Shown: positions 17,672-27,525, counted from the stretch's first letter. The stretch: DNA of 64,000 nucleotides from Pseudomonas koreensis (GCF_024169245.1 NZ_JALJWP010000001.1:1551501-1615500); one strand, 5' to 3'. Notes: generated by a model not told the origin, from the letters alone. Translations and numbers: made by a program.

Positions 17672-17699
17672 GAAACTGTTATTCATTTAAGGAATATGT
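17672..17699 (-). promoter_or_regulatory. Candidate regulator site upstream of tcyJ
   Basis: The plus-strand block GAAACTGTTATTCATTTAAG then GAATATG contains TTTAAGGAATATG, nearly the same as TTTTAGGAATATG upstream of the sfn operon (13978-13990). A shared sulfur regulator is an inference. Confidence 0.35.
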
Positions 17700-17709
17700 G
17701 TGGCTTCTT

Positions 17710-17783
17710 AAAAGATCGCAGCCTTCGGCAGCTCCTAGGGGTGATCCCAGTATTAGCTGCCGGAGGCGGCGATCTGTTGATCT
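17710..17783. repeat. REP-like doublet, family B (degenerate)
   Basis: AAAGATCGCAGCCTTCGGCA with CTCCTA, then an imperfect complement TAGCTGCCGGAGGCGGCGAT. It lies between dcyD and tcyJ, which are on the same strand. Confidence 0.7.
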
Positions 17784-17787
17784 GCTC

Positions 17788-18780
17788 TTATAAAAAATCC
17801 TTGTAGGCAAACAACGCCGGCGCGCCACCGGTGTGCAGAAAGATTATCGGACCATCATCGAAGCGCTGCCGGCCAATCCCGTCGAGCAGACCGGCCATGG
17901 CCTTGCCGGTGTAGACCGGGTCAAGCAACAGACCTTCCTGGCTGGCCAACAGTTTCACCGCCGCCAGTGTGCCGGCATTCGGCTCGCCATAACGCGGGCC
18001 GAAATATTCGTCCCACAGCTCGACCTTGAAACTGCCCGGCAACTCGACACCCAGCAATTCTGCCGTGCGTTCGGCCAGACCCTGCACCTTCGGCCGCTGA
18101 TCTTCCTCACTGCGCGAGACCGTCACACCAATCACTGGCAATTGCGGCAGCGCCTCACTCAGCGCCAATCCGAGACCACTGTGAGTTCCGGCACTGCCGG
18201 AGGCCAGCACCACTGCGGCGAAATCGATGCCGCTGTCCCTGATCTGCTCAGCCAGTTCCAGCCCGGCGCGCACATAACCCAGGGCACCGAGCGCATTGGA
18301 CCCGCCAATCGGTACCAGATACGGCTTTTTGCCGTTGCTGCGCAGGCGCGCGGCGAGGGCGGCCAGTTGTTCGTCGGCATTGTCGAGGTTTTCGACCAGC
18401 TCGACCTTGGTATCGAACAGATCCAGCAGCAGGCGGTTGCCGTTGCCGGTGTAATTGCTGTCGTCAGTGCCCAGCGGATTTTCCAGCAGCGCCACACAGC
18501 CAAGGCCAAGTCTGGCGGCGAGTGCAGCGGTCTGGCGCACGTGGTTCGATTGCAGCGCGCCTGCGGTAATCAGCGTGTCGGCGCCTTGTGCCAGCGCATC
18601 GGCGGCCAGGTATTCGAGTTTGCGCAGCTTGTTGCCTCCCATGGCCAGCGGCGTCAGGTCATCGCGTTTGATGTACACCTCGCGGCCGAGCCAGGCAGAC
18701 AAGCGCTCAAGTTTTTCCAGCGGCGTGGGATGGCTCAGCAGGTCGAGACGGGGAAAGCGTTGCAGCTGTTGTTTGATCAT
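17788..18780 (-). CDS. dcyD: D-cysteine desulfhydrase
   Basis: A 330-residue PLP enzyme that splits D-cysteine to pyruvate, ammonia and sulfide. The PLP lysine is Lys51 in [10 protein letters not shown], with the SNHVRQTAA phosphate/substrate loop near residue 78 and HTGGAPALF close to the C-terminus. The ATG at 18780 begins [15 protein letters not shown], matching the usual start; the open frame reaches 76 codons further back without support. Placement beside tcyJLN matches the known cystine uptake/D-cysteine arrangement. It could also act as an ACC deaminase-like enzyme, but the context favours DcyD. Divergent from epsC. Confidence 0.88.
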   Translation of the reverse strand: MIKQQLQRFPRLDLLSHPTPLEKLERLSAWLGREVYIKRDDLTPLAMGGNKLRKLEYLAADALAQGADTLITAGALQSNHVRQTAALAARLGLGCVALLENPLGTDDSNYTGNGNRLLLDLFDTKVELVENLDNADEQLAALAARLRSNGKKPYLVPIGGSNALGALGYVRAGLELAEQIRDSGIDFAAVVLASGSAGTHSGLGLALSEALPQLPVIGVTVSRSEEDQRPKVQGLAERTAELLGVELPGSFKVELWDEYFGPRYGEPNAGTLAAVKLLASQEGLLLDPVYTGKAMAGLLDGIGRQRFDDGPIIFLHTGGAPALFAYKDFL

Positions 18781-18970
18781 GAGTCCGTACTGGCGCAGAA
18801 GAATGGAAGGACTATAGGCACGCGCTTTTGCCCGGGCAACCGCCAATCGCTTATAGCCAAATGGACTTAACCCAGCACTATCAGTTCTTAATTCGCCAGC
18901 AAAGGCATGCCGTAAAGTAGGCGCCGTTGACGCGGCCAGACAGTCCGGCCGCCCGTAAGGAGACTTCACC

Positions 18971-19897
18971 GTGAGCGAGCGTTCCAGCCATTGGCAATTG
19001 CAGACCATCGTCAGCCAGCTGCGCAGCGCGCGGGATCAGTGGCGTGCACAGAATGGCCGGGCTTCAGGAGAGCAGGGTGGCCGCGAGTTGCCGTCGCGGG
19101 CGGCGATGGCGGAAATTCTTGAGGCGTTGTGCGGCGCGCTGTTCCCGATGCGCCTGGGGCCCGTGGATCTGCGCGAGGAAAGCGAAGATTTCTATGTCGG
19201 TCACACCCTTGATGTGGCACTGAATGCCTTGCTGGCACAGACACGGCTGGAGTTGCGTTACGTCGCCCGTCACAGCGCGCAGGATGACAGTGAAGTCGAG
19301 GCTCGGGCGATTCAGATCGTGCAGGATTTTGCTCTCGCGTTGCCGGGGCTGCGCACGCTGCTCGACACCGACGTGCTGGCGGCTTACCACGGCGACCCGG
19401 CAGCACGCAGCGTTGATGAAGTTCTGCTGTGCTATCCGGGTATTCTCGCGGTAATTCACCATCGTCTCGCGCACCATCTGTATCGTGCCGGGCTGCCACT
19501 GCTGGCGCGGATCAGCGCGGAAATTGCCCATTCGGCGACGGGCATCGATATCCACCCGGGCGCGCAGATCGGTCGTAGTTTCTTCATTGATCACGGCACT
19601 GGCGTGGTGATTGGCGAGACCGCGATCATCGGCGAGCGGGTGCGCATTTATCAGGCAGTCACTTTGGGCGCCAAGCGCTTTCCGGCGGATGAGGACGGCC
19701 AGTTGCAGAAGGGCCACCCGCGCCACCCGATCGTTGAGGACGACGTAGTGATTTATGCCGGGGCGACGATTCTCGGCCGGATCACCATCGGCAAGGGCTC
19801 GACCATCGGCGGCAACGTGTGGCTGACGCGCAGCGTGCCGGCGGGGGCGAATCTGACCCAGGCGAATCTGCAGCATGATGACGGGACGCAGAAGTAG
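18971..19897 (+). CDS. epsC: Serine O-acetyltransferase (EpsC type)
   Basis: A 308-residue enzyme that makes O-acetylserine, the carbon skeleton for cysteine. The catalytic left-handed beta-helix runs from about residue 185 ([56 protein letters not shown]). An N-terminal helical region of about 170 residues is longer than in CysE and typical of the plant-like/EpsC branch. GTG start with AAGGAG 9 nt upstream. Divergent from dcyD across 190 bp, so cysteine synthesis and D-cysteine breakdown share a control region. Confidence 0.9.
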   Translation: MSERSSHWQLQTIVSQLRSARDQWRAQNGRASGEQGGRELPSRAAMAEILEALCGALFPMRLGPVDLREESEDFYVGHTLDVALNALLAQTRLELRYVARHSAQDDSEVEARAIQIVQDFALALPGLRTLLDTDVLAAYHGDPAARSVDEVLLCYPGILAVIHHRLAHHLYRAGLPLLARISAEIAHSATGIDIHPGAQIGRSFFIDHGTGVVIGETAIIGERVRIYQAVTLGAKRFPADEDGQLQKGHPRHPIVEDDVVIYAGATILGRITIGKGSTIGGNVWLTRSVPAGANLTQANLQHDDGTQK

Positions 19898-19926
19898 GCC
19901 TGGTCGAGACTTCAAGATTGCCGACC

Positions 19927-20018
19927 TGTAGGAGCTGACGAGTGAAACGAGGCTGCGATCTTTTGATCTGGCGTTTCAAGACAAGATCAAAAGATCGCAG
20001 CATTCGGCAGCTCCTACA
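19927..20018. repeat. REP-like doublet, family B
   Basis: Inverted pair: TGTAGGAGCTG ... GGCTGCGATCTTTTGATCTG facing CAAGATCAAAAGATCGCAGC and CAGCTCCTACA. It lies downstream of epsC. Confidence 0.85.
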
Positions 20019-20139
20019 GGGGTTAGCCATGAGATCTTACCGTTGAACGAATGCCTTCAATCACGCGTCATAACCCTCCTCGGGCGCTGTAGGAAACCTA
20101 CCGCCCGGCCCGGCGATTAGTCCTTACCACTGCATTCAT

Positions 20140-20169
20140 GTTTAACTTGAACGTTCATTCAAGTTAAAC
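20140..20169. promoter_or_regulatory. BetI-like operator palindrome upstream of betT
   Basis: Perfect 12-bp inverted repeat GTTTAACTTGAA / TTCAAGTTAAAC separated by CGTTCA, about 90 bp before the betT start. The core TTGAACGTTCATTCAA resembles BetI (TetR family) choline-responsive operators. The binding protein is not encoded nearby. Confidence 0.6.
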
Positions 20170-20260
20170 CGGTGGTTCGCTGCCCGCTCACAACAGGAGG
20201 CTTGCCTTTGCTGAGTCCGATCATTTCAGCCACGTTTCAACCCCTCGAGGTGCACGTTTC

Positions 20261-22261
20261 ATGAGTGCATCGTCTACCCCCGCCAGCGGTCTGGTGCGCA
20301 TGAATCCGCCGGTGTTCTACTTCGCCGCGACGGTCATCCTGCTGTTTGGTCTTGTCGTCATTGCCATCCCTGAGCAGGCCGGCGCCTGGTTGCTGGAAGC
20401 GCAAAACTGGGCGGCCAATACGGTCGGCTGGTACTACATGCTCGCGATGACGCTGTATCTGGTCTTCGTGGTGGTCACCGCCTTATCCGGCTACGGCAAG
20501 ATAAAACTCGGTGCCGACCACGACGAGCCCGAATTCAGTTATCTGTCGTGGGCCGGCATGCTGTTCGCCGCCGGGATCAGCATCACGCTGTTCTTCTTCT
20601 GCGTCTCCGAACCGCTGACGCACATGCTCCAGCCGCCGCAAGGCGAGGCCGGCACAGCTGACGCCGCGCGCCAGGCGATGCAGATTCTGTTTCTGCACTG
20701 GGGCCTGCATGGCTGGGGCGTGTTCGCGTTTGTCGGCATGGCGCTGGCCTATTTCGCGTATCGGCACAATTTGCCGCTGGCCCTGCGTTCGGCGCTGTAC
20801 CCGCTGATCGGCAAGCGCATCAACGGCCCGATCGGCTATGCAGTGGACGGCTTCGGCATCATCGCCACGGTGTTCGGTCTGGGTGCCGACATGGGCTTCG
20901 GCGTGCTGCATCTGAATTCCGGTCTGGACTACTTGTTCGGCATCGCCCACACCCAGTGGATTCAGGTAGGCCTGATCACGCTGATGATGGGCGCAGCGAT
21001 CATCGTTGCGGTCTCTGGCGTCGACAAAGGCGTGCGGGTGATGTCGGATATCAACATGCTGCTGGCCTGCGGATTGCTGCTGTTCGTTTTGTTTGCCGGG
21101 CCGACTCAGCACTTGCTCAATACGTTGATCCAGAACGTCGGCGACTACCTCGGCGCGTTGCCGATGAAAAGTTTCGACCTCTACGCCTACGACAAACCGA
21201 GCGACTGGCTGGGTGGCTGGACCGTTTTCTACTGGGCCTGGTGGATCGCATGGTCGCCGTTCGTGGGCCTGTTCATCGCGCGGATTTCCCGTGGCCGCAC
21301 CATCCGTGAATTCGTTTTCGGCGTGCTGCTGATCCCGCTCGGTTTCACCCTGGCGTGGATGTCGATCTTCGGCAACAGCGCCCTGGACCAAGTGCTCAAT
21401 CACGGCATGAGTGCGCTGGGGATGTCGGCCATCGACAATCCGTCGATGAGCATTTATCTGCTGCTGGAAACCTACCCGTGGAGCAAGACCGTCATCGCCG
21501 TGACGGTATTCATCAGCTTTGTGTTCTTCGTCACCTCGGCGGACTCCGGCACCGTGGTCCTCTCGACGCTGTCAGCCAAGGGTGGTAACCCGGACGAAGA
21601 CGGGCCGAAATGGCTGCGGGTGTTCTGGGGCGCGATGACTGCGCTGATCACCAGTGCGCTGCTGTTTTCCGGCAGCATCGACGCGTTGAAGTCGGCGGTG
21701 GTGCTGACCTCGTTACCGTTTTCGTTGATTCTGCTGCTGATGATGTGGGGTCTGCACAAGGCGTTCTATCTGGAATCGCAGAAGCAGATCGCGCAGCTGC
21801 ATTCGCTGGCGCCGGTCTCCGGTTCGCGGCGCGGCACCGGTGGCTGGCGCCAGCGCTTGAGTCAGGCGGTGCACTTCCCGTCCCGCGACGAGGTGTACCG
21901 CTTCATGGAAAGCACGGTGCGTCCGGCGATTGAGGAAGTGACCGCCGTGTTCGTCGAAAAAGGTCTGCACGTGGTCACCCAGCCGGATCCGGCGCATGAC
22001 AACGTCAGCCTGGAAATCGGTCATGGCGAACAGCATCCGTTCATCTATCAGGTGCAGATGCGCGGCTACTTCACGCCATCGTTCGCGCGTGGCGGCATGG
22101 GCTCCAAGCAACTCAACAATCGCCGCTACTATCGCGCTGAAGTGCACTTGAGCGAGGGCAGTCAGGACTACGATCTGGTCGGCTACACCAAAGAGCAGAT
22201 CATCAACGACATCCTCGACCAGTACGAACGGCACATGCAGTTCCTGCATCTGGTGCGTTGA
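20261..22261 (+). CDS. betT: BCCT-family choline transporter
   Basis: A 666-residue inner-membrane transporter with twelve membrane segments. BCCT landmarks are LHWGLHGWGVF, the Trp-rich signature FYWAWWIAWSPFVGLFIARI and SRGRTIREF. After the last helix a cytoplasmic tail of about 140 residues (from about QKQIAQLHS to the end) matches the long C-terminal domain of BetT that tunes activity to osmolarity. Choline imported here would feed glycine betaine synthesis. The betIBA genes are absent from the window, but the BetI-like palindrome upstream links it to them. Confidence 0.87.
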   Translation: MSASSTPASGLVRMNPPVFYFAATVILLFGLVVIAIPEQAGAWLLEAQNWAANTVGWYYMLAMTLYLVFVVVTALSGYGKIKLGADHDEPEFSYLSWAGMLFAAGISITLFFFCVSEPLTHMLQPPQGEAGTADAARQAMQILFLHWGLHGWGVFAFVGMALAYFAYRHNLPLALRSALYPLIGKRINGPIGYAVDGFGIIATVFGLGADMGFGVLHLNSGLDYLFGIAHTQWIQVGLITLMMGAAIIVAVSGVDKGVRVMSDINMLLACGLLLFVLFAGPTQHLLNTLIQNVGDYLGALPMKSFDLYAYDKPSDWLGGWTVFYWAWWIAWSPFVGLFIARISRGRTIREFVFGVLLIPLGFTLAWMSIFGNSALDQVLNHGMSALGMSAIDNPSMSIYLLLETYPWSKTVIAVTVFISFVFFVTSADSGTVVLSTLSAKGGNPDEDGPKWLRVFWGAMTALITSALLFSGSIDALKSAVVLTSLPFSLILLLMMWGLHKAFYLESQKQIAQLHSLAPVSGSRRGTGGWRQRLSQAVHFPSRDEVYRFMESTVRPAIEEVTAVFVEKGLHVVTQPDPAHDNVSLEIGHGEQHPFIYQVQMRGYFTPSFARGGMGSKQLNNRRYYRAEVHLSEGSQDYDLVGYTKEQIINDILDQYERHMQFLHLVR

Positions 22262-22285
22262 ATGGCCACTGAGCGCCGGGACGAT

Positions 22286-22546
22286 TCACGCCTCGGCGCT
22301 CAGCACCATGAACAAAACCATCGCTGCCATCGGCACGCCGAATACCGCACTGCCCAGCGCAATCGCCGACCCCAACGGTTGCCCCGAATGCACCACACCG
22401 ACCGCGCCATTGATCAGCGTCAACGCCAGCCACAGCGCCGCAAAAGCGTAGGCCAGCGTGTGGCGGCTGAAGCCGATGTGCTCGCCGATGTAAAGCATCA
22501 GCGCGAGCAGGGCCAGGCCGAAGACGATGATGATGGTGGTGTGCAT
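22286..22546 (-). CDS. Small hydrophobic membrane protein
   Basis: An 86-residue protein with three hydrophobic segments (HTTIIIVFGLALLALMLYIG, AYAFAALWLALTLING, GSAVFGVPMAAMVLFMVL). The ATG at 22546 is used; the longer frame up to 22606 is translated REP repeat sequence (MSLLAKA), so it is not a likely start. Function unknown. It is convergent with betT, 24 nt apart. Confidence 0.65.
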   Translation of the reverse strand: MHTTIIIVFGLALLALMLYIGEHIGFSRHTLAYAFAALWLALTLINGAVGVVHSGQPLGSAIALGSAVFGVPMAAMVLFMVLSAEA

Positions 22547-22589
22547 GGCGGGTTTGGCCTGGTGGATGGGTGTTGCCTGATCGGCCGCC

Positions 22590-22681
22590 TTCGCGAGCAG
22601 GCTCACTCCTACAGTGGGTCGCGGCTGCCCGCAAATCCTGTGGTCAACCCCATTCCCTGTAGGAGTGAGCCTGCTCGCGAT
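22590..22681. repeat. REP-like doublet, family C
   Basis: TTCGCGAGCAGGCTCACTCC faces GTAGGAGTGAGCCTGCTCGC across about 50 nt. It lies upstream of the small membrane protein gene and downstream of the LacI-type gene. Confidence 0.85.
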
Positions 22682-22735
22682 AGGGCCCCCAGGTTCTCCT
22701 CTAGAGCATAGCCAATCCCGCCGCTGCGATATTCA

Positions 22736-23773
22736 TCAGATGCTTTCGCGCTCGATCACTTGGCACTGCAGCAGATTCAGCCGCTGCACTTCGTCGCTCG
22801 GCAATACCCCAAGGCTTTCCAGCACGCGTGTCGCGGCGAGTACACCGATCTCCAGCGCCGGCGGTTTGATCGTGCTCAGGCTCGGCAACAGCATCTCGGC
22901 AAACGGGTAATCGCCGAAGCCGAGCACGGCGCAGTCTTCGGGGATTCTGATGCCCGCGCGTTGTCCGGCGAGCAGGCCGCCGGCGGCGAGGTTGTCGTTG
23001 GCGAAGATGATCGCGTCGGGGCGCGGTGAGGCGTTCATCAAGGCTTCCATCGCTTGCTTGCCGGCCTCGAACGGTGCGCGGCCGGCGTCCGGAGCGAAGA
23101 GCCATGGCTCCCTCCCTGCGCCTCGCAGAGTGGCGGCATAACCATCGCGGCGCTCCAGGGCACTGAAGTCCCCCGGCGCGCTGTTCTGCACGAAAGCGAT
23201 GCGTTGATAGCCTTTCTCCAGCAAGTGTCTTGCCGCTGTAACGCCCACTTCGAAATGCGAAAAGCCAATCTGCATCGGCTCGCGTTCCGGCTGGTAATCC
23301 CAGGTTTCGATGACCGGGATATCCGCCTCGGCGAGCATCTTCTCGGTGCCTGCGCTGTGGAAGTGGCTGGTCAGCACCAATGCCGCCGGCGACCAGCCGA
23401 GAAACGCACGCACGGCATTCTCCTCCTGCTCGATATCGAAATAACTCGACGCCAGCAACAGCTGATAACCGTGTCGACTGAGGGTGTCGCTGAAGCCCTG
23501 GATGGTGTTGGCGAAGATCGGCCCGGAGATGTTCGGAATGATCATGCCAACGATTTTTCCGCGCGCCGAGGCCAGGCCGCCTGCCACCAGATTCGGCACG
23601 TAGCCCAACTCGGTGACCACTGCCGCAATGCGCTCGCGACGCTCAGGCGAAACCTGTTCGGGCTGATTGAAATACCGCGAGACGGTAATCGCCGACACCC
23701 CGGCCGCCCGCGCCACGGCGTTCAACGTGACACGGCCGGCGCCTCGGCGTTTGCGCGTTTTCTCGTCGCTCAA
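22736..23773 (-). CDS. LacI/GntR-type transcriptional regulator
   Basis: A 345-residue repressor. The N-terminal helix-turn-helix reads VTLNAVARAAGVSAITVSRY with hinge PNLVAGGLASARG, followed by the periplasmic-binding-protein-like sensor (IVGMIIPNISGPIFA, FSALERRDGY, DAIIFANDNLAAGG). The TTG at 23773 is chosen because AGGGG lies 8-10 nt upstream; ATG 23803 has no ribosome binding site. Divergent from the TonB receptor, and the intergenic region holds a 14-bp LacI-type palindrome, so it probably controls that operon and itself. The effector is unknown; the sequence is closest in style to gluconate (GntR) repressors. Confidence 0.85.
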   Translation of the reverse strand: MSDEKTRKRRGAGRVTLNAVARAAGVSAITVSRYFNQPEQVSPERRERIAAVVTELGYVPNLVAGGLASARGKIVGMIIPNISGPIFANTIQGFSDTLSRHGYQLLLASSYFDIEQEENAVRAFLGWSPAALVLTSHFHSAGTEKMLAEADIPVIETWDYQPEREPMQIGFSHFEVGVTAARHLLEKGYQRIAFVQNSAPGDFSALERRDGYAATLRGAGREPWLFAPDAGRAPFEAGKQAMEALMNASPRPDAIIFANDNLAAGGLLAGQRAGIRIPEDCAVLGFGDYPFAEMLLPSLSTIKPPALEIGVLAATRVLESLGVLPSDEVQRLNLLQCQVIERESI

Positions 23774-23818
23774 GACTCGACCCCTGTAAAAACCGAATCG
23801 CATATAAAAGTAATTTTT

Positions 23819-23854
23819 CAGTATTGGACGCTCTATGCGCAGGTGCCAATACTG
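23819..23854. promoter_or_regulatory. 9-bp inverted repeat in the lacI/tonB divergent region
   Basis: CAGTATTGG (23819-23827) and CCAATACTG (23846-23854) flank 18 nt. It could be a second operator half-site pair or a hairpin in the leader. Confidence 0.45.
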
Positions 23855-23858
23855 GCGA

Positions 23859-23872
23859 TGTTAGCGCTAACA
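23859..23872. promoter_or_regulatory. LacI-family operator palindrome
   Basis: TGTTAGCGCTAACA is a perfect 14-bp palindrome with the central CG typical of LacI/GntR-family operators. It lies about 100 bp before the TonB receptor start and 86 bp before the regulator start. Confidence 0.65.
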
Positions 23873-23975
23873 AAGCGCGTTGTCTGCTACTCGCTCGAGC
23901 GAATGCCCAAGACAGATTCAGGCGCTGTCGTCGCAGAACGGCAGCGGTTCAGGGCCATTTTTCGAGCGGATACCT

Positions 23976-26201
23976 ATGCGCAATTTTCCTGGGGCACCAC
24001 ACACACTGACGCAGTCGATTCGCGCGGCGGGCTGGATTTTCACCGGGCTGGCGGCGCTGCCGCTGCCCACGGCGTTTGCCGCTGACAGCAGCGATCAGGA
24101 ACCGACGCTGAAATCCGTCACGGTTACCGCGACTCGCCGGGAAGAGTCGCTGCAGAAAGTACCGGTGGCAGTTTCGGTGCTCGACGGCGAACAGCTCGAA
24201 CGCGACAACCGTAACGGCGTGGCGAGCATCGTTCAGCAAGTGCCGTCGCTGAATTTCCGCACCGGCGCCTCGAACAAGGACACCTCGTTATTCGTGCGCG
24301 GCGTCGGCACCATTTCCACCTCACCCGGCGTCGAGCCGACCGTGGCGACGGTGATCGATGGCGTGGTGTATGCGCGGCCCGGTCAGGCCACGCTGGATCT
24401 GCTCGATCTTGAGCGCGTCGAAGTGCTGCGCGGCCCGCAAGGCACGCTGTTCGGCAAGAACGCCTCGGCCGGTGTACTCAACATCACCAGCAAAGCGCCG
24501 ACCGCCGAAACCCACGGTTACATCGATCAGTCGTACTACAGCGGCAACGAAAGCCGCACCCGTTTCGGCCTCGGCGGCAGCCTCATTCCGGACACGCTGA
24601 AGGGCTCGATCAGCACCTCGTTCGGCACCTACGACGGTAACGTCGACAACCAGCACAACGGCCACGAGGTCAACGGTTACAACCATCGCGGCGTGCGCGG
24701 CAAACTCGAATTCACCCCGAACGACGACATCACCTTCACCCTGATCGCTGACTACATGCAGTCCCACGACGACGCGCCCAATGGCGTTGTCAGCCAAGCG
24801 CTGCCCCCGGCCTTCGCCAACGCGCTGAGTCCGGTGAATGCCACCAGCCACAACCGCAATATCAACACCGACACCCGCTCTCACATCGAAGACATCAACA
24901 AAGGCCTGTCCGGCCAGCTCGATTGGCAATTGGGTGATTACACGCTGACGTCGATCACGGCGTGGCGTGGCTGGGACAACACCCAGTATCAGGACGGCGA
25001 TCGCCTCGGCACCGTGACCGCCGCGTTCCCCGGCACCGCAGACAAGGGCGATCTGACATTCGACCAGTACTCGCAAGAGTTGCGCCTGGCCTCACCGAAG
25101 GGCGAGTTTCTCGAGTACGTCGGCGGCCTGTTCTACATGCATGGCAAGGACGACGAGACCTACCGGCGCATCCTGACCACCACGACTCGCACCGACCGTG
25201 GCGTCGCCGACTACAGCACCACCAGCGACAGCTACGCGGTGTTTGGCGAGAGCACGCTGAACTTCACTGGGGACTTTCGCGGCATCGCCGGCCTGCGCTA
25301 TACCCACGATGATCTGGAATACGATCACCGTCGCGTATCCACCTCGGCCACCACGGTCAGCGGCATTCAACCCGCGACGAGCAGCTCAGGCTCGGTGGAC
25401 GAAGACGGCTGGTCCGGTCGCCTCGGCTTGCAGTACGACCTGAGCGATACCGTCACCACTTACCTGACCTATTCGCGCGGTTACAAAGGCCCGGCCTACA
25501 ACGTGTTCTTCAACATGCAACCGCGCGATACCGAAGCGCTGAAACCGGAGACTTCCAACACCTGGGAGGCGGGGATCAAAGCCACTTCGTGGAACAATCG
25601 CCTGACCACCAACCTGGCGGTCTTCCACAGCGAGTACGACAACTATCAGGCGAACTTTTTCGACACCGTCGCCGGGCAGGTGGTGACGCGTCTGATCAAC
25701 GCCGGCAGCGTCACCAGCGAAGGCGTTGAACTCGATTACGCCCTGCAAGCCACCCAGCAGCTGAAGTTCTCCGGCGCACTGGCCTACACCCGCGCACGCA
25801 TTGATGAGTTCGCCTGCCCGGCCGGCGCAGCGGCGTCGTGCAACGTCAACGGCAAACCACTGCCGTTCAGCCCGGACTGGAAAAGCTACGTGCGCGCCGA
25901 CTACACAATCCCCCTGGACAATGGCCTCGATATTGAATTGGGCACCGATTACAGCTGGCAGAGCGAAGTGCAGTACGACATCAGCCAGAACCCCGATACC
26001 AAGCAGGGCGCCTATGGGCTGTGGAACGCCAGCGTCGCGCTGGCCGATTACAGCAACGGCTGGCGCGTCGCCCTGCTCGGCAAGAATCTCGCCGACAAAT
26101 CCTATTCGCCATTGCTGGCCAGTGGCGGCAGCTACATCTATCGCGCCGTGCCGCGCGATGACGAACGCTACTTCGGCGTGCAACTGCGCAAGGATTTCTG
26201 A
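23976..26201 (+). CDS. TonB-dependent outer-membrane receptor
   Basis: A 741-residue outer-membrane receptor. The ATG at 23976 gives a signal peptide ending LPTAFAADS. Next come a TonB box-like LKSVTVTATRREES, the plug domain (VPVAVSVLDGEQL, VEVLRGPQGTLFGKNASAGV) and a beta-barrel ending in the aromatic C-terminus YFGVQLRKDF. The plug style is that of the pesticin/FyuA-like group often used for substrates other than siderophores. The FMN monooxygenase gene starts 1 nt after it, and a LacI-type regulator is divergent, so it probably imports an organic nutrient, perhaps a sulfur ester or a sulfonate. No siderophore genes are nearby. Confidence 0.85.
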   Translation: MRNFPGAPHTLTQSIRAAGWIFTGLAALPLPTAFAADSSDQEPTLKSVTVTATRREESLQKVPVAVSVLDGEQLERDNRNGVASIVQQVPSLNFRTGASNKDTSLFVRGVGTISTSPGVEPTVATVIDGVVYARPGQATLDLLDLERVEVLRGPQGTLFGKNASAGVLNITSKAPTAETHGYIDQSYYSGNESRTRFGLGGSLIPDTLKGSISTSFGTYDGNVDNQHNGHEVNGYNHRGVRGKLEFTPNDDITFTLIADYMQSHDDAPNGVVSQALPPAFANALSPVNATSHNRNINTDTRSHIEDINKGLSGQLDWQLGDYTLTSITAWRGWDNTQYQDGDRLGTVTAAFPGTADKGDLTFDQYSQELRLASPKGEFLEYVGGLFYMHGKDDETYRRILTTTTRTDRGVADYSTTSDSYAVFGESTLNFTGDFRGIAGLRYTHDDLEYDHRRVSTSATTVSGIQPATSSSGSVDEDGWSGRLGLQYDLSDTVTTYLTYSRGYKGPAYNVFFNMQPRDTEALKPETSNTWEAGIKATSWNNRLTTNLAVFHSEYDNYQANFFDTVAGQVVTRLINAGSVTSEGVELDYALQATQQLKFSGALAYTRARIDEFACPAGAAASCNVNGKPLPFSPDWKSYVRADYTIPLDNGLDIELGTDYSWQSEVQYDISQNPDTKQGAYGLWNASVALADYSNGWRVALLGKNLADKSYSPLLASGGSYIYRAVPRDDERYFGVQLRKDF

Positions 26202-26202
26202 G

Positions 26203-27522
26203 ATGAGCCGACAGATGAAACTCGGTGCCTTTCTCATGGCCACCGGGCACCACGTGGCAGCGTGGCGGCACCCGGATGTGCCGGCGGATGCGGGGCTGGA
26301 TTTCGCCCATTACAAACGCCTGGCGCAGATCGCCGAAGCGGCAAAGTTCGACGCGCTGTTCGTCGCCGACAGCGTCGCCGCACCGACCCAGGATATCGCC
26401 AGCCGCATGGCGCGCTCCGATCACTTCGAGCCGCTGACGTTGCTCTCGGCACTGAGCGCGGTAACCGAGCACATCGGCCTGATCGCCACGGTCACCACCA
26501 GTTACAACGAGCCGTACCACGTGGCGCGCAAGTTCGCCTCGCTCGATCATTTGTCGGGCGGACGTGCCGGATGGAATCTGGTGACTTCGGACAACGCCGC
26601 CGAGGCGCTGAATTTCGGCCGCGACGCACACCTCGGCCATGCCGAACGCTACAGCCGCGCCCGGGAGTTTCATCAGGTGGTCACCGGGCTCTGGGACAGT
26701 TGGGAGGACGATGCCTTCCACCGCGACAAGGCCAGCGGCGCCTATTACGATCCGCAGAAGCTGCATGTGCTCGATCATGTGGGTGAACATTTCCGGGTCA
26801 AAGGCCCGCTGAATGTCGCGCGCTCGCCACAGGGGCAGCCGGTAATTGTCCAGGCCGGATCGTCCGAAGCCGGGCGTGAGCTGGCCGCGCAAACCGCTGA
26901 AGTGGTGTTCACCGCACAGACTTCGCTGGGCGCCGCTCAGGCGTTTTACGCCGATATCAAGGGACGCTTGCCCAGGTTCGGACGCAGTGCCGATTCGCTG
27001 AAAATCATGCCTGGGGTTTTTGTGGTGGTCGGTGCCAGTGAGGCCGAAGCGCAGGAAAAGTGTGAAACGTTTCAGCAATTGGTCGAACCCGAGGTGGGCG
27101 TCGCGCTGCTTGAGCGTATGCTGGGCAACTTCGATTTATCGAAGTACCCGCTGGACGGGCCATTGCCAGAGTTGCCGCTGACTGACAGCGGTCAGCAGAG
27201 TCGACAGAAGCTGCTGACCGAGCTGGCGGGTCGGGAGAACCTGACCCTTGCCGAACTCGGTCGCAGGATTGCTGGCGGGCGGGGGCATTACAGTCTGGTC
27301 GGTACGCCGGCGCAGATTGCCGATCGCCTGCAGGAGTGGTTCGAGCAAGGCGCGGCGGACGGCTTTAACGTGCTGGTGCCGCACCTGCCGGGCGGGCTCG
27401 AAGATTTCGCCAACGGCGTAGTGCCGGAACTGCAACGGCGTGGCTTGTTCAGAACTGAATATGAAGGCCGCACGTTGCGGCAGAACCTGGGCCTGGCTCG
27501 ACCCGGCAATAGATTTGCGTAA
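26203..27522 (+). CDS. NtaA/SnaA/DszA-type FMN-dependent monooxygenase
   Basis: A 439-residue luciferase-fold monooxygenase. Landmarks are MKLGAFLMATGHHVAAWRHP, HLSGGRAGWNLVTSDN and PVIVQAGSSEAGRE. ATG 26203 follows the TonB receptor stop by 1 nt. It differs clearly from the monooxygenase at 9983-11341 and is expected to act on the compound taken up by the receptor. An oxygen- and FMNH2-dependent C-S or C-N bond cleavage is typical of the family; the substrate is unknown. Confidence 0.82.
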   Translation: MSRQMKLGAFLMATGHHVAAWRHPDVPADAGLDFAHYKRLAQIAEAAKFDALFVADSVAAPTQDIASRMARSDHFEPLTLLSALSAVTEHIGLIATVTTSYNEPYHVARKFASLDHLSGGRAGWNLVTSDNAAEALNFGRDAHLGHAERYSRAREFHQVVTGLWDSWEDDAFHRDKASGAYYDPQKLHVLDHVGEHFRVKGPLNVARSPQGQPVIVQAGSSEAGRELAAQTAEVVFTAQTSLGAAQAFYADIKGRLPRFGRSADSLKIMPGVFVVVGASEAEAQEKCETFQQLVEPEVGVALLERMLGNFDLSKYPLDGPLPELPLTDSGQQSRQKLLTELAGRENLTLAELGRRIAGGRGHYSLVGTPAQIADRLQEWFEQGAADGFNVLVPHLPGGLEDFANGVVPELQRRGLFRTEYEGRTLRQNLGLARPGNRFA

Positions 27523-27525
27523 CAG

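Noticed and set aside
24321..25076. 251-codon minus-strand frame opposite the TonB receptor
   Set aside because: Low-complexity Val/Ala/Gly composition expected from the antisense strand; no start signal.
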